Source of the DNA: Thermococcus argininiproducens
GTDB taxonomy: Archaea > Methanobacteriota_B > Thermococci > Thermococcales > Thermococcaceae
Assembly: GCF_023746595.1 (NCBI RefSeq)
Contig: NZ_CP080572.1
Span: 434,001-498,000, forward strand
Direction: 5' to 3'
Length of the DNA: 64,000 nucleotides
A program made the translations under genes and the position numbers. Of the stretch, positions 18,533-26,346 are shown piece after piece. Below the pieces are notes generated by a model, which saw only the letters and a list, made by a program, of their open reading frames with translations, had not been told where the DNA came from and did not search any database. Each line of letters starts with the position of its first letter. Positions within the stretch are counted from its first letter, which is position 1.

Positions 18533-18938
18533 TTTTTTCAACCTCCTTAGCTGATTCCCCTAAGGCCTCCTTTATCTGCTCTACTCTCTCCAACGAAGCT
18601 TCCGCCTCTTTGTATTTGTCAATGATACTCCCCTCCCAGAGAGGCACTCCACTCTTATATGCTGCTCTAATAAGCGCATGAGCTGCTATTGGATTAGTTA
18701 AAAGCAAGAATACGGCAATTATCAAAGTTTTTGAGATCCAAGAGTAACTGTTTACTTCTCCAATTGCCCATATTCCAACTCCAATAATAACACCGAGGGA
18801 GCCCAAAGTAGCGCTCTTTGTCGCAGTTTGCATTCTGTTGTAAACATCTGGCATCCTAATTAGACCAAGGGATGATAGTACGTAGAAGAATGTTCCAAAC
18901 AACACAAGTGCTTGCCCAACTATAGAAGCAATACTCAT
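18525..18938 (-). CDS. mbxC: Mbx/Mbs complex subunit C (MrpG-like)
   Basis: 137 residues, three membrane helices in the MrpG order. The family signature is GLIRMPDVYNRMQTATKSAT near residue 25, followed by NPIAAHALIRAAY near 82. The C-terminal 45 residues are charged and cytoplasmic. It overlaps mbxB by 4 nt and mbxD by 8 nt. Confidence 0.9.
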   Translation of the reverse strand: MSIASIVGQALVLFGTFFYVLSSLGLIRMPDVYNRMQTATKSATLGSLGVIIGVGIWAIGEVNSYSWISKTLIIAVFLLLTNPIAAHALIRAAYKSGVPLWEGSIIDKYKEAEASLERVEQIKEALGESAKEVEKNE

Positions 18939-19183
18939 AGTCCTCCCTCCATGTATCTGGCAAAAGCTATAACTCCTACAAATGCAAGCACCGCATAAAC
19001 TAGGGCCACATCAAGGAATATTGCTCTCCTGTAGTAAAGGGCAAAAAGCACCATTAATCCAGTGGTAAGTGTCGTCATTATATCGACAGCGACAATTCTA
19101 TCCGCTGTTGTTGGACCTCTGAAGAATCTATACATGCTTAAAATCACCGCAATCCCAATTAGGATTAGGTAAATCTCTATCAT
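18935..19183 (-). CDS. mbxB: Mbx/Mbs complex subunit B (MrpF-like)
   Basis: 82 residues with three membrane helices. The MrpF signature FRGPTTADRIVAVDIMTTL spans about residues 21-39. It overlaps mbxA and mbxC by 4 nt on each side. It belongs to the Mrp antiporter module of the complex. Confidence 0.9.
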   Translation of the reverse strand: MIEIYLILIGIAVILSMYRFFRGPTTADRIVAVDIMTTLTTGLMVLFALYYRRAIFLDVALVYAVLAFVGVIAFARYMEGGL

Positions 19184-19686
19184 TCGAAGATCACCTTTAG
19201 GAATTTTTCAAACGGTTTTGTTATACTCTCAGAAGCTCCTTCTACACTCTCATCTTTCACATCAATCCAGTGGATGAAGTATCTATCTCCTTTGATGTCA
19301 AGGGTTATCGTTCCCGGAGTTAGGGTTATTGAGTTTGCAAGAACGAGTTTTCCAGTGTTGTTTGTGAGTGTTGTTTTGCATTCAACAATTCCTGGGTTTA
19401 TTGGGCGTTTTGGATGTAAAACCCGATAGGCAACATCCAGATTGGCCATTATCATTGCCCAGACAAAATATGGAATGTATGCTACGAAGTAGGCTATTCT
19501 TCTCGGATTAAGATTTGCTAGGCCTTTTTCAGTAAATACCTCGTATGTGAGTGCTCCAACGATTAATGAAAATATTACTCCCATTACTAGCTCTTGTGGA
19601 TCAAAACTGCTTGTCAAAAACATCCAAATAATAAACAGGATTAAAACCGTGTATAGATAGCGGCTTACTTTGCTTGCTTCTCCCAT
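19180..19686 (-). CDS. mbxA: Mbx/Mbs complex subunit A (MrpE-like)
   Basis: 168 residues. Two N-terminal membrane segments are followed by a cytoplasmic domain with LANSITLTPGTITLDI (about 113-128), the MrpE hallmark. It is the first gene of the mbx operon; GGAGGG lies 7 nt before the ATG. The upstream 19687-19820 region holds a TATA box and two SurR-type sites, so expression should respond to elemental sulfur/redox state. Confidence 0.9.
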   Translation of the reverse strand: MGEASKVSRYLYTVLILFIIWMFLTSSFDPQELVMGVIFSLIVGALTYEVFTEKGLANLNPRRIAYFVAYIPYFVWAMIMANLDVAYRVLHPKRPINPGIVECKTTLTNNTGKLVLANSITLTPGTITLDIKGDRYFIHWIDVKDESVEGASESITKPFEKFLKVIFE

Positions 19687-19731
19687 TTAACAACCCTCCG
19701 TAAGCAAAGGTTGAAAGTTTTTACACCTAAT

Positions 19732-19740
19732 GTTTCTAAC
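19732..19740. promoter_or_regulatory. SurR-type operator near the mbx transcription start
   Basis: GTTTCTAAC fits the SurR core GTTn3AAC. It lies about 20-28 nt downstream of the mbx TATA box (19759-19767), so it would overlap the expected transcription start. Such placement is typical of SurR repression of sulfur-response genes. SurR itself is not in the window. Confidence 0.5.
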
Positions 19741-19758
19741 GTTTATTGAGACATATAC

Positions 19759-19775
19759 ATTTATAAACCTTCCCA
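19759..19775 (-). promoter_or_regulatory. TATA box and BRE of the mbx operon
   Basis: On the minus strand GGGAAGG (BRE-like) precedes TTTATAAAT. The spacing to mbxA gives a predicted start near 19738 and a leader of about 50 nt containing GGAGGG. Confidence 0.6.
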
Positions 19776-19787
19776 AGAGAGCAAATG

Positions 19788-19804
19788 GTTAATAACCATT
19801 GGTT
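19788..19804. promoter_or_regulatory. Extended SurR operator upstream of the mbx promoter
   Basis: GTTAATAACCATTGGTT matches GTTn3AACn5GTT, the full published SurR consensus, with no mismatch. It lies 12 nt upstream of the BRE. With the second site at the transcription start, SurR could bracket the promoter. The matching is direct; binding is inferred. Confidence 0.65.
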
Positions 19805-19949
19805 ATAGATTAGAAACATGTCTTTGAGAATAAGAGAAAATCAAGATCTACAATATTTAAGAGGCACAAAAAGCTAAAAAAGCCAGCATATTTAATTGGC
19901 AAGATATAGAATGGATCCTTCCTTAAATAATTCAAGAAAAATAAAAAGG

Positions 19950-20450
19950 TCAATAAATTGAGATCCTTTTAACTCCCTCAAGCTTTGATAGTTCATTTAT
20001 CAGTTCGCCAGGAATTGGTTTTTCTGTGATTATTGTGAGTGTAGCCTCTGGATAAAGTTCTGGGTCTTCCGCAACTACCTGTATAATATTTATGCCTCTA
20101 TCAGCAATCTTAGAGGCCACTTTTGCCAAGATTCCGATAGCCCTTGGTTCTGGTTCAATCTCTATGACCCCATAACCAACGTGCCTTCCAACAAACTTCA
20201 TGTGCACAGTAGGTTCTAGATTAACGTAAACCTCCTTAAGTTCGGGAATTTTCAGAATCATTGTGACAGTTTCTTTAACGACTCTCCTATCAACATCAAG
20301 TGCCTTTGCTATTTTTGTATAGGGGACCTCTATTTCCCCACACTTAATTTTCATGTCATCCGAAACCTTTAAACCATACTTTAAGAGCAGTTTAGCTATT
20401 TGTTTCCTCACGGGATATTCATCAAAGTAATGTTCAAGCTTACCCCACAT
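19950..20450 (-). CDS. HTH and ACT-domain regulator
   Basis: 166 residues. An N-terminal winged-helix-like region (residues ~12-75; VPYTKIAKALDVDRRVVKETV looks like the recognition helix area) is followed by an ACT domain (~90-166; AIGILAKVASKIADRGINIIQVVAED). It is probably a transcription factor sensing an amino acid or similar small ligand. The ATG at 20448-20450 follows AGGTGAGG; an ATG seven codons upstream lacks such a site. It stands alone between mbx and the divergent radical SAM gene. Target genes are unknown. Confidence 0.78.
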   Translation of the reverse strand: MWGKLEHYFDEYPVRKQIAKLLLKYGLKVSDDMKIKCGEIEVPYTKIAKALDVDRRVVKETVTMILKIPELKEVYVNLEPTVHMKFVGRHVGYGVIEIEPEPRAIGILAKVASKIADRGINIIQVVAEDPELYPEATLTIITEKPIPGELINELSKLEGVKRISIY

Positions 20451-20597
20451 TTTCCTCACCTCTGTCCACAATAGTCCATCATTAGACCCTTTGCTGCAAA
20501 AGTATTAAAATGTTTCCATGCGGTAATGTGCTCAATTATCTATTTTATAAATCTTGCTAAAAATTTTAAAAGGACGTTCTTTTCAAAGGAGTACATG

Positions 20598-21851
20598 ATG
20601 AGAATAAAGCTTCCCAACTCATATTTTGAAGATCACGAAAGCACTATAAGATTAATTTGGAGAGAAACTCTCTATGCCGATTTTGAAAAAAAGCTTCTTG
20701 AGCGGGCTATTAAACGAAAGTTTAGGATAAAAACCACCATAAGTGCTGAAGATGGATATCTCATTGTAGATGCTGAAAATGAAGAGATTGAGAGACTAAT
20801 TACATTTTTAATCCAAAGTCATTTGGGGGAATTTCTAAGAAGTAGATATACAAAAAGAAAGGTGCTTTACATCCACGAAGGGATGAACGTCCCGCTTTTA
20901 GGATATAATGCATTTGGGTTGATAGACCGAGGAACAAACTTAATTCAGGTTAGAGGCTCTACAGGGTGCAACGTTTCGTGTATTTTCTGTTCTGTAGATG
21001 AGGGACCGTATTCAAGAACTAGAATTCTTGACTACGTCGTAGATGTAGATTATCTACTAAAATGGTTCGACGAAGTTGCCCAGTTTAAAGGAAAAGGACT
21101 TGAGGCCCACTTGGATGGCCAAGGGGAACCTTTACTCTACCCATTCATAGTAGAACTCGTACAGGGACTTAGGGAAAATCCAAATGTTAATATCATTTCA
21201 ATGCAGAGTAATGGAATTTTGCTCAGCGATAAGCTAATTGAAGAGTTAGCAGAAGCCGGATTAGACAGAGTAAACCTCTCTATTCACTCCCTCGATCCAG
21301 AAAAAGCCAAAATGCTTATGGGAATGAAAAATTACGACCTTAATCATGTCTTGGAAATGGCCGAGGCCTTGATAAATGCTGGAATTGATGTCCTTTTTGC
21401 CCCAGTAATTATTTTTGGAATAAACGATATGGAAGCTGAGGCTTTTATTGAATTTGCAAGGAGAATTGGAGCAGGAAAAAGATGGCCTGCTCTAGGATTT
21501 CAGAACTATGTGCCATACAAATTTGGAAGACATCCCTCTGTTAGGTTTTTATCTTTCAAAAAATTCTACACATGGCTTAGAGAACTCGAAGAAAAAACTG
21601 GTATGAGGCCTTTAGTACTAAAGCCAGAACACTTTGGAATGCATAAAAGAAGATTCATCCCATTAGAGTTCCACGTTGGTGAAGTTGTTAAGGCAAAAAT
21701 AATTCTTCCGGGAAGAATTGAGGGTGAAATGCTCGCTGTTGCCAGAAACAGACTCATAGAAGTTATAAACACCCATGCAAAAGTTGGTGAGGAAATTAAG
21801 GTAAAAATAGTAAGAACAAGACATGGAATTTATGTTGGAATGCCTATTTGA
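20598..21851 (+). CDS. Radical SAM protein with C-terminal TRAM-like domain
   Basis: 417 residues. The CxxxCxxC motif is C124, C128, C131 in GCNVSCIFC. The SAM-barrel segment continues with HLDGQGEPLLYP and MQSNGILLS. The C-terminal ~60 residues (VVKAKIILPGRIEGEMLAVARN...KVKIVRTRHGIYVG) resemble an RNA-binding TRAM fold, suggesting action on RNA. The start at 20598 is 6 nt after AGGAG; an adjacent ATG at 20595 is nearly as good. A TTTTAAAAGG TATA-like element lies about 30 nt upstream. The substrate is not recognised. Confidence 0.8.
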   Translation: MRIKLPNSYFEDHESTIRLIWRETLYADFEKKLLERAIKRKFRIKTTISAEDGYLIVDAENEEIERLITFLIQSHLGEFLRSRYTKRKVLYIHEGMNVPLLGYNAFGLIDRGTNLIQVRGSTGCNVSCIFCSVDEGPYSRTRILDYVVDVDYLLKWFDEVAQFKGKGLEAHLDGQGEPLLYPFIVELVQGLRENPNVNIISMQSNGILLSDKLIEELAEAGLDRVNLSIHSLDPEKAKMLMGMKNYDLNHVLEMAEALINAGIDVLFAPVIIFGINDMEAEAFIEFARRIGAGKRWPALGFQNYVPYKFGRHPSVRFLSFKKFYTWLRELEEKTGMRPLVLKPEHFGMHKRRFIPLEFHVGEVVKAKIILPGRIEGEMLAVARNRLIEVINTHAKVGEEIKVKIVRTRHGIYVGMPI

Positions 21852-21935
21852 CTAGCTGTTTTTTAGGGCTTTTTAATATACACAAAGAAAGATTTAAATA
21901 TTTTACATATCTTAGTAGTCATTGTGGTGAAATTT

Positions 21936-22556
21936 ATGTCAAAGAAAGTTGTTATACTGTGTATCATTCTGCTGTTGGGTTTGTCGTTTTTTGTTCTAAC
22001 CTTCTCATTTGTAAAGTCAGAGACTCAGGTAACCTCCACGATTGGAGGAGCTTCATCTCAGAACACAACCCTAATTCAAGGAAAGATATACATTTATATT
22101 GAAGGAAATGATAGTCTTAGTATTGCTCTAAAAAAGGCTCTCCTAAGAGAGTTTGCCCAAAAGGGGTATGAAGCGTTTGAAATTAAGGAGCTTGAGAAAA
22201 AGTATGATGGACAATTTTTAGCAGTTAGAGTTCTCGAGAATAACATAACATACACACCCATCTACTCCAAAGGAAGCCTAAAGGCTCTTATGGTGCACTC
22301 AACTATTGGAGACACAGCGCATTACTTCGAGGTTAAGCATGCAAGCCAATCAAATTTGACTCAAGTTCTGCGAACATTTGATTCAAGAAAATATATTAGA
22401 GGCCAGACCATGTCAGGCGGAATAATCTTGATAAGAGATACATCCAAAGGTATTATGACTTACCCTGGATATAAGGACATGCTCGTAAAGTTCATGGTAA
22501 AAGCATTGGTTTCTGAAGTAGAAAGAATAAACGAAACGGTATTAAATAAATCTTGA
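21936..22556 (+). CDS. Exported/membrane-anchored hypothetical protein
   Basis: 206 residues. The N-terminus is a signal anchor (MSKKVVILCIILLLGLSFFV). After a Ser/Thr-rich linker comes a soluble extracellular domain of about 160 residues with N-glycosylation sequons (NTT, NDS, NIT, NLT, NET). ATG at 21936 follows GGTGA. No enzyme motif is seen. It converges with wecB; the two ends overlap by 15 nt. Function unknown. Confidence 0.65.
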   Translation: MSKKVVILCIILLLGLSFFVLTFSFVKSETQVTSTIGGASSQNTTLIQGKIYIYIEGNDSLSIALKKALLREFAQKGYEAFEIKELEKKYDGQFLAVRVLENNITYTPIYSKGSLKALMVHSTIGDTAHYFEVKHASQSNLTQVLRTFDSRKYIRGQTMSGGIILIRDTSKGIMTYPGYKDMLVKFMVKALVSEVERINETVLNKS

Positions 22557-23675
22557 GCTTCTCACCTTCAGTTCTCCTTTATTGTAAAGATTGAACAGAA
22601 TCTCAACTATTCTCTCTCCACTCCTCCCGTCTCCAAAAGGATTCTTTGCTGATTCCATCTTCTCATAAAACTCTTTATCATTCAAGAGTCTATCAACATA
22701 GTAAAGAACTCTTCCCTTTTCTAGGCCTACGAGGACGTTTCCACCTGCTTTTATCGTCTCTGGTCTCTCAGTATTGTAGCGGAGCGTTAAACAGGGCACA
22801 TTTAGTATTATGCTTTCTTCTTGAATTCCTCCTGAATCAGTTAACACAAACTTTGCATTTTTTTGAAGCTTTAAGAAGTCAAGATAACCCAAGGGTTTCG
22901 TTAAAATTACATGAGCTTTTTGCTCTAGCCTGTCCCAAAGATCTAACGATTTTAAGCGCTTTTCCGTTCTTGGATGTACCGGATAAATTACAGTTATCGG
23001 CAAGGATTCTATTATTTCCACGAGTTTTTTGAGGTTCTCCTCACTATCAGTGTTCTCTGCCCTGTGGGCTGTTAAAACGGCGTACTCTTTAGGTCTTAAT
23101 CCAAGCTCGTCTAAGATTTTACTCTTCCTTTCGGCTATTTCCGAATTCTGAAGAACCGCATCAACAATTGTGTTCCCAACAACATAAACTCCTTCAGATA
23201 TACCTTCCCGTTCGAGATTTTTCTTTGCTTCCTCTGTAGGTGCAAAAAGAATCTCACTAGCATGATCTGCCAAAATCCTGTTTATTTCTTCAGGCATTGT
23301 TCTATCAAAGCTCCGTAAACCTGCTTCAACATGAGCCACTGGGATCTTAAGCTTTACACTCGCCAAAGCACCAGCTAAAACAGTGTTTGTGTCCCCTTGA
23401 ACTAGACTGACATCCGGTTTTTCTTTCATCAGAACCTCTTCTATTTTTATCATGGCGGTGCCAGTTTGATAGGCTTGAGTCCCAGAACCAACTTCAAGAT
23501 GGTAATCAATCCTATGAAGCTCAAGCTCTTCCAAAAAGATCTTGCTCATTTCATAGTCATAATGCTGACCAGTATGAATGAGTAATGGGTCAATACCCCT
23601 TTCCTCAAATGCCCTTATTACAGGTGCCAACTTTATTATCTCAGGCCTTGTTCCAAAAACAAAAGCTGGTTTCAA
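22542..23675 (-). CDS. wecB: UDP-N-acetylglucosamine 2-epimerase (non-hydrolysing)
   Basis: 377 residues. Typical WecB motifs: FGTRPEIIKLAPVI at the N-terminus, GQHYDYEMS, GDTNTVLAGAL, HVEAGLRSFDRTMPEEINR, TAHRAEN and LTDSGGIQEE. It converts UDP-GlcNAc to UDP-ManNAc. Start is TTG 23673-23675, after GGAGGGGCGAG, overlapping the wecC stop; no better start is available because FGTRPE follows directly. With WecC it makes UDP-ManNAcA for surface glycans or N-glycosylation. Confidence 0.93.
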   Translation of the reverse strand: MKPAFVFGTRPEIIKLAPVIRAFEERGIDPLLIHTGQHYDYEMSKIFLEELELHRIDYHLEVGSGTQAYQTGTAMIKIEEVLMKEKPDVSLVQGDTNTVLAGALASVKLKIPVAHVEAGLRSFDRTMPEEINRILADHASEILFAPTEEAKKNLEREGISEGVYVVGNTIVDAVLQNSEIAERKSKILDELGLRPKEYAVLTAHRAENTDSEENLKKLVEIIESLPITVIYPVHPRTEKRLKSLDLWDRLEQKAHVILTKPLGYLDFLKLQKNAKFVLTDSGGIQEESIILNVPCLTLRYNTERPETIKAGGNVLVGLEKGRVLYYVDRLLNDKEFYEKMESAKNPFGDGRSGERIVEILFNLYNKGELKVRSSRFI

Positions 23676-24958
23676 TACTCGCCCCTCCCAATCCCCTTAA
23701 ACACAAAGCTCTTTGGGGGAGTCTGCACTACGTGTCTTCCATCTATTAAAACTCTATTTCTCATGAGTTTCCCCAATTCTTCCCAATTAAGATTTTTAAA
23801 TAGCGAGTGATCTGTTGCTATCACTGCCACATCACTCCCTCTTAAAGCCTCCTCAAGAGTTTCGTGAGTACCTTTTACATATGGATCATAGGTCCTTACA
23901 TCCTTCACTTCCTCTTTTATCTCTTCAATAAAGAATAAAGCTGGAGAGTTCCTCGTATCATCCGAATCTCCTTTATACGCCAACCCCAGTACTGTGACAA
24001 TGGCGTCCTCCGGAGGTAAGTTTATAGTCTTTAGAGCACTTACTAGAAGATCCTTGACAAAGAGGGGCATATCTTCATTGATTTCTCTAGCTTTCTTCAC
24101 CAATCCAAAATCTTCTTTAGCCGAGCTTAATAATAAATAAGGATCTTTTGGCAAACAATGCCCTCCAACACCTATTCCCGGAGTGTGAATTTTGACCCGT
24201 GGATGAGTATTGGCCAATTCTATTGCTTTAAAAATATCAACACCGTATTGATGAGCTAAAAGAGCAAATTCATTTGCCAGTGCTATGTTCACGTCTCTAA
24301 AAGTGTTTTCCATCAGTTTTACCATTTCGCTGGTTGTGGAGTTGGTTTTAAATATCTGACCTTTTACAAAAGAGCGGTATAAAATCTCAGCTAGTTCTGC
24401 ACTCTCTTCATCTATACCTCCAAGTATCCTCGAATTATAAACAAGCTCCTTAAATATTCTTCCAGGCATTACCCTCTCAGGAGCATGTGCCATGTAGAAA
24501 TCTTCTCCAGCTTTTAGGCCATTTACTTCCTCTATGAGCTTTGCCATTCTTATAGTGGTCATTGGTGGAATCGTGCTCTCAATTATCACTAGAGAGCCCC
24601 TTTTCATAGTCTCAGCAACTGTTCTAACAGCATTTTCAAGATAACTTAGATCAGGAGTCTTATCATCCTTTAATGGCGTTTGAACACATATTAAGTAAAC
24701 GTCTTTTTCCCTTATATCATTCTTATCAGAGGTGGCCCTTAATCTGCCACTTTTTATGGCCCTATGTAAAAGTTCATCTATGTCAGGTTCCACTATATGA
24801 GAATTACCAGAATTCAATTTTTTCACAACTTCATCCCTTATTTCATACCCTATCACATTAAAACCTGCATTTGCAAACATTATAGCGGTTGGAAGCCCAA
24901 TATATCCCAATCCAATGACTGCGATTTCTGCACTTTTCTCAATTATTCTCTCTTTCAT
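23672..24958 (-). CDS. wecC: UDP-N-acetyl-D-mannosamine dehydrogenase
   Basis: 428 residues. The NAD-binding motif GLGYIGLPTA lies near residue 16, and the catalytic cysteine is in GVGGHCLPKDP near 250. A C-terminal UDP-binding domain follows (GLAYKGDSDDTRNSPA). It oxidises UDP-ManNAc to UDP-ManNAcA. The start at 24956-24958 follows GGTGGA. The frame stays open for another 82 codons upstream, but those residues look like noncoding AT-rich DNA. The 299 nt between this start and the divergent gene at 25258 hold only AT-rich promoter-like sequence. Confidence 0.93.
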   Translation of the reverse strand: MKERIIEKSAEIAVIGLGYIGLPTAIMFANAGFNVIGYEIRDEVVKKLNSGNSHIVEPDIDELLHRAIKSGRLRATSDKNDIREKDVYLICVQTPLKDDKTPDLSYLENAVRTVAETMKRGSLVIIESTIPPMTTIRMAKLIEEVNGLKAGEDFYMAHAPERVMPGRIFKELVYNSRILGGIDEESAELAEILYRSFVKGQIFKTNSTTSEMVKLMENTFRDVNIALANEFALLAHQYGVDIFKAIELANTHPRVKIHTPGIGVGGHCLPKDPYLLLSSAKEDFGLVKKAREINEDMPLFVKDLLVSALKTINLPPEDAIVTVLGLAYKGDSDDTRNSPALFFIEEIKEEVKDVRTYDPYVKGTHETLEEALRGSDVAVIATDHSLFKNLNWEELGKLMRNRVLIDGRHVVQTPPKSFVFKGIGRGEY

Positions 24959-25257
24959 CTCTTCCACCCTAAGTAAAAGAGACTGAAAACCCAAATTTAA
25001 GGTTTTTCCACGCAACAATTTCAAACCAAAACTCCCAAAGATTTCTCCAGAATTTTTGATTTTTCTTAAGATGGGAGACTGATAATAAGACGAAATTACA
25101 AAATCTGCCTCTAAAACATCGTTTTCATTAACAGAAATTGTAATAAACGTTTGCAACCAAAAAGAAGCTTTTGGGATATGAGTATCCAGACTCAAAAAAA
25201 CCATTTTACGGAAACCCTTTTAATGGACAAAGGTGTTCATAATATTGGGTGAAATCT

Positions 25258-26346
25258 GTGAAGATCTGGATAGACATTGTCAACGCACCTCACGCTCACT
25301 TTTTCAAGGGTATAATCAGGGAACTCGAGAAGAGAGGACATGAGGTTTTGGTCACTACAAGGGAATTTGACGGTTTAACTGGAATTTTGGACATGTTGGG
25401 AATAGATTACTACATTGTTGGAAAACATGGTGGTTCTACACTTGAAGGAAAGCTTATAGCAAGTGTTGAAAGACAGCATAAGCTCGCTAAATTAATAATT
25501 GAAGAAAAACCCGATTTAGCCCTCTATAAAAATTCCCCAGAGGCTCCAAGAATTGCCTTTGGTTTGGGGATTCCAACTATAGGATTTGCAGATAATGACA
25601 CCGCAACAGCGGTTAATAAACTCATGTTACCGTTCACAAGGAGACTTGTTTATCCGAAAGCCATTGATGCATACGAGCTTATAAAATGCGGAGCCGATGC
25701 AAATTCTTTAAGACCTATAAACGGCATACCTGAGCTTGCTCACCTATATGGATTCGTTCCAAGCAAAAAGCCACTAAAAGAGCTAGATTTAACTGCCTAC
25801 AGCTATATCGTCATGAGAACTGAACCGATAAAAGCCAATTACTTTAACGGGGATGCTGAGAAGAGCATACTTGAGAATATCATCCCTCTTCTCCCTGACA
25901 TCCCCATTGTCCTTTTCCCGAGAACTGAAAGTCAGGCAAAGCGATTTAAACACTTTGAAAATGTTATAATCCCAGACCATGTTACCGACAGCCTATCGCT
26001 TCTATATTACGCAAAACTCATGATAGGAGCCGGTGGAACAATGAATAGAGAGGCACTAGCTTTAGGAACTCCAACCATATCGACATATCCAGGTAAGCTA
26101 CTCGCAATAACCCGGTGGCTCATAAACTTGGGGATTAAATTCCATTCCACAGACCCCATAGGAGTTTCTGAAAAAGCCTGGGAGCTCATGAGAAAGAATG
26201 GAGCCTTTAGAAAGCATGTTAGAAACGTGATTATGACTATGGAAAATCCCATAGATGCATTTTTGAACGAAATCGAAACGTATGAAGAATATGGAACATT
26301 CCCTGTCCAAGAAACTGCTCCCGAAGAACTGGTGAGCAGAAAATGA
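25258..26346 (+). CDS. DUF354 family protein (glycosyltransferase-like fold)
   Basis: 362 residues. DUF354 features: KIWIDIVNAPHAHFFKGI at the N-terminus, RGHEVLVTTRE, and in the C-terminal half GAGGTMNREALALGTPTISTYPGKL. The layout resembles GT-B glycosyltransferases and UDP-GlcNAc epimerases. GTG at 25258 is 5 nt after GGGTGA; the GTG three codons earlier overlaps this site. It is divergent from wecC/wecB and overlaps the following exported protein by 4 nt, so a role in surface polysaccharide metabolism is likely but unproven. Confidence 0.8.
   Translation: MKIWIDIVNAPHAHFFKGIIRELEKRGHEVLVTTREFDGLTGILDMLGIDYYIVGKHGGSTLEGKLIASVERQHKLAKLIIEEKPDLALYKNSPEAPRIAFGLGIPTIGFADNDTATAVNKLMLPFTRRLVYPKAIDAYELIKCGADANSLRPINGIPELAHLYGFVPSKKPLKELDLTAYSYIVMRTEPIKANYFNGDAEKSILENIIPLLPDIPIVLFPRTESQAKRFKHFENVIIPDHVTDSLSLLYYAKLMIGAGGTMNREALALGTPTISTYPGKLLAITRWLINLGIKFHSTDPIGVSEKAWELMRKNGAFRKHVRNVIMTMENPIDAFLNEIETYEEYGTFPVQETAPEELVSRK

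Noticed and set aside
24959-25204. N-terminal extension of wecC by 82 codons
   Set aside because: The family starts just before GLGYIG; a GGTGGA site precedes 24958, and the extension contains no recognisable domain.
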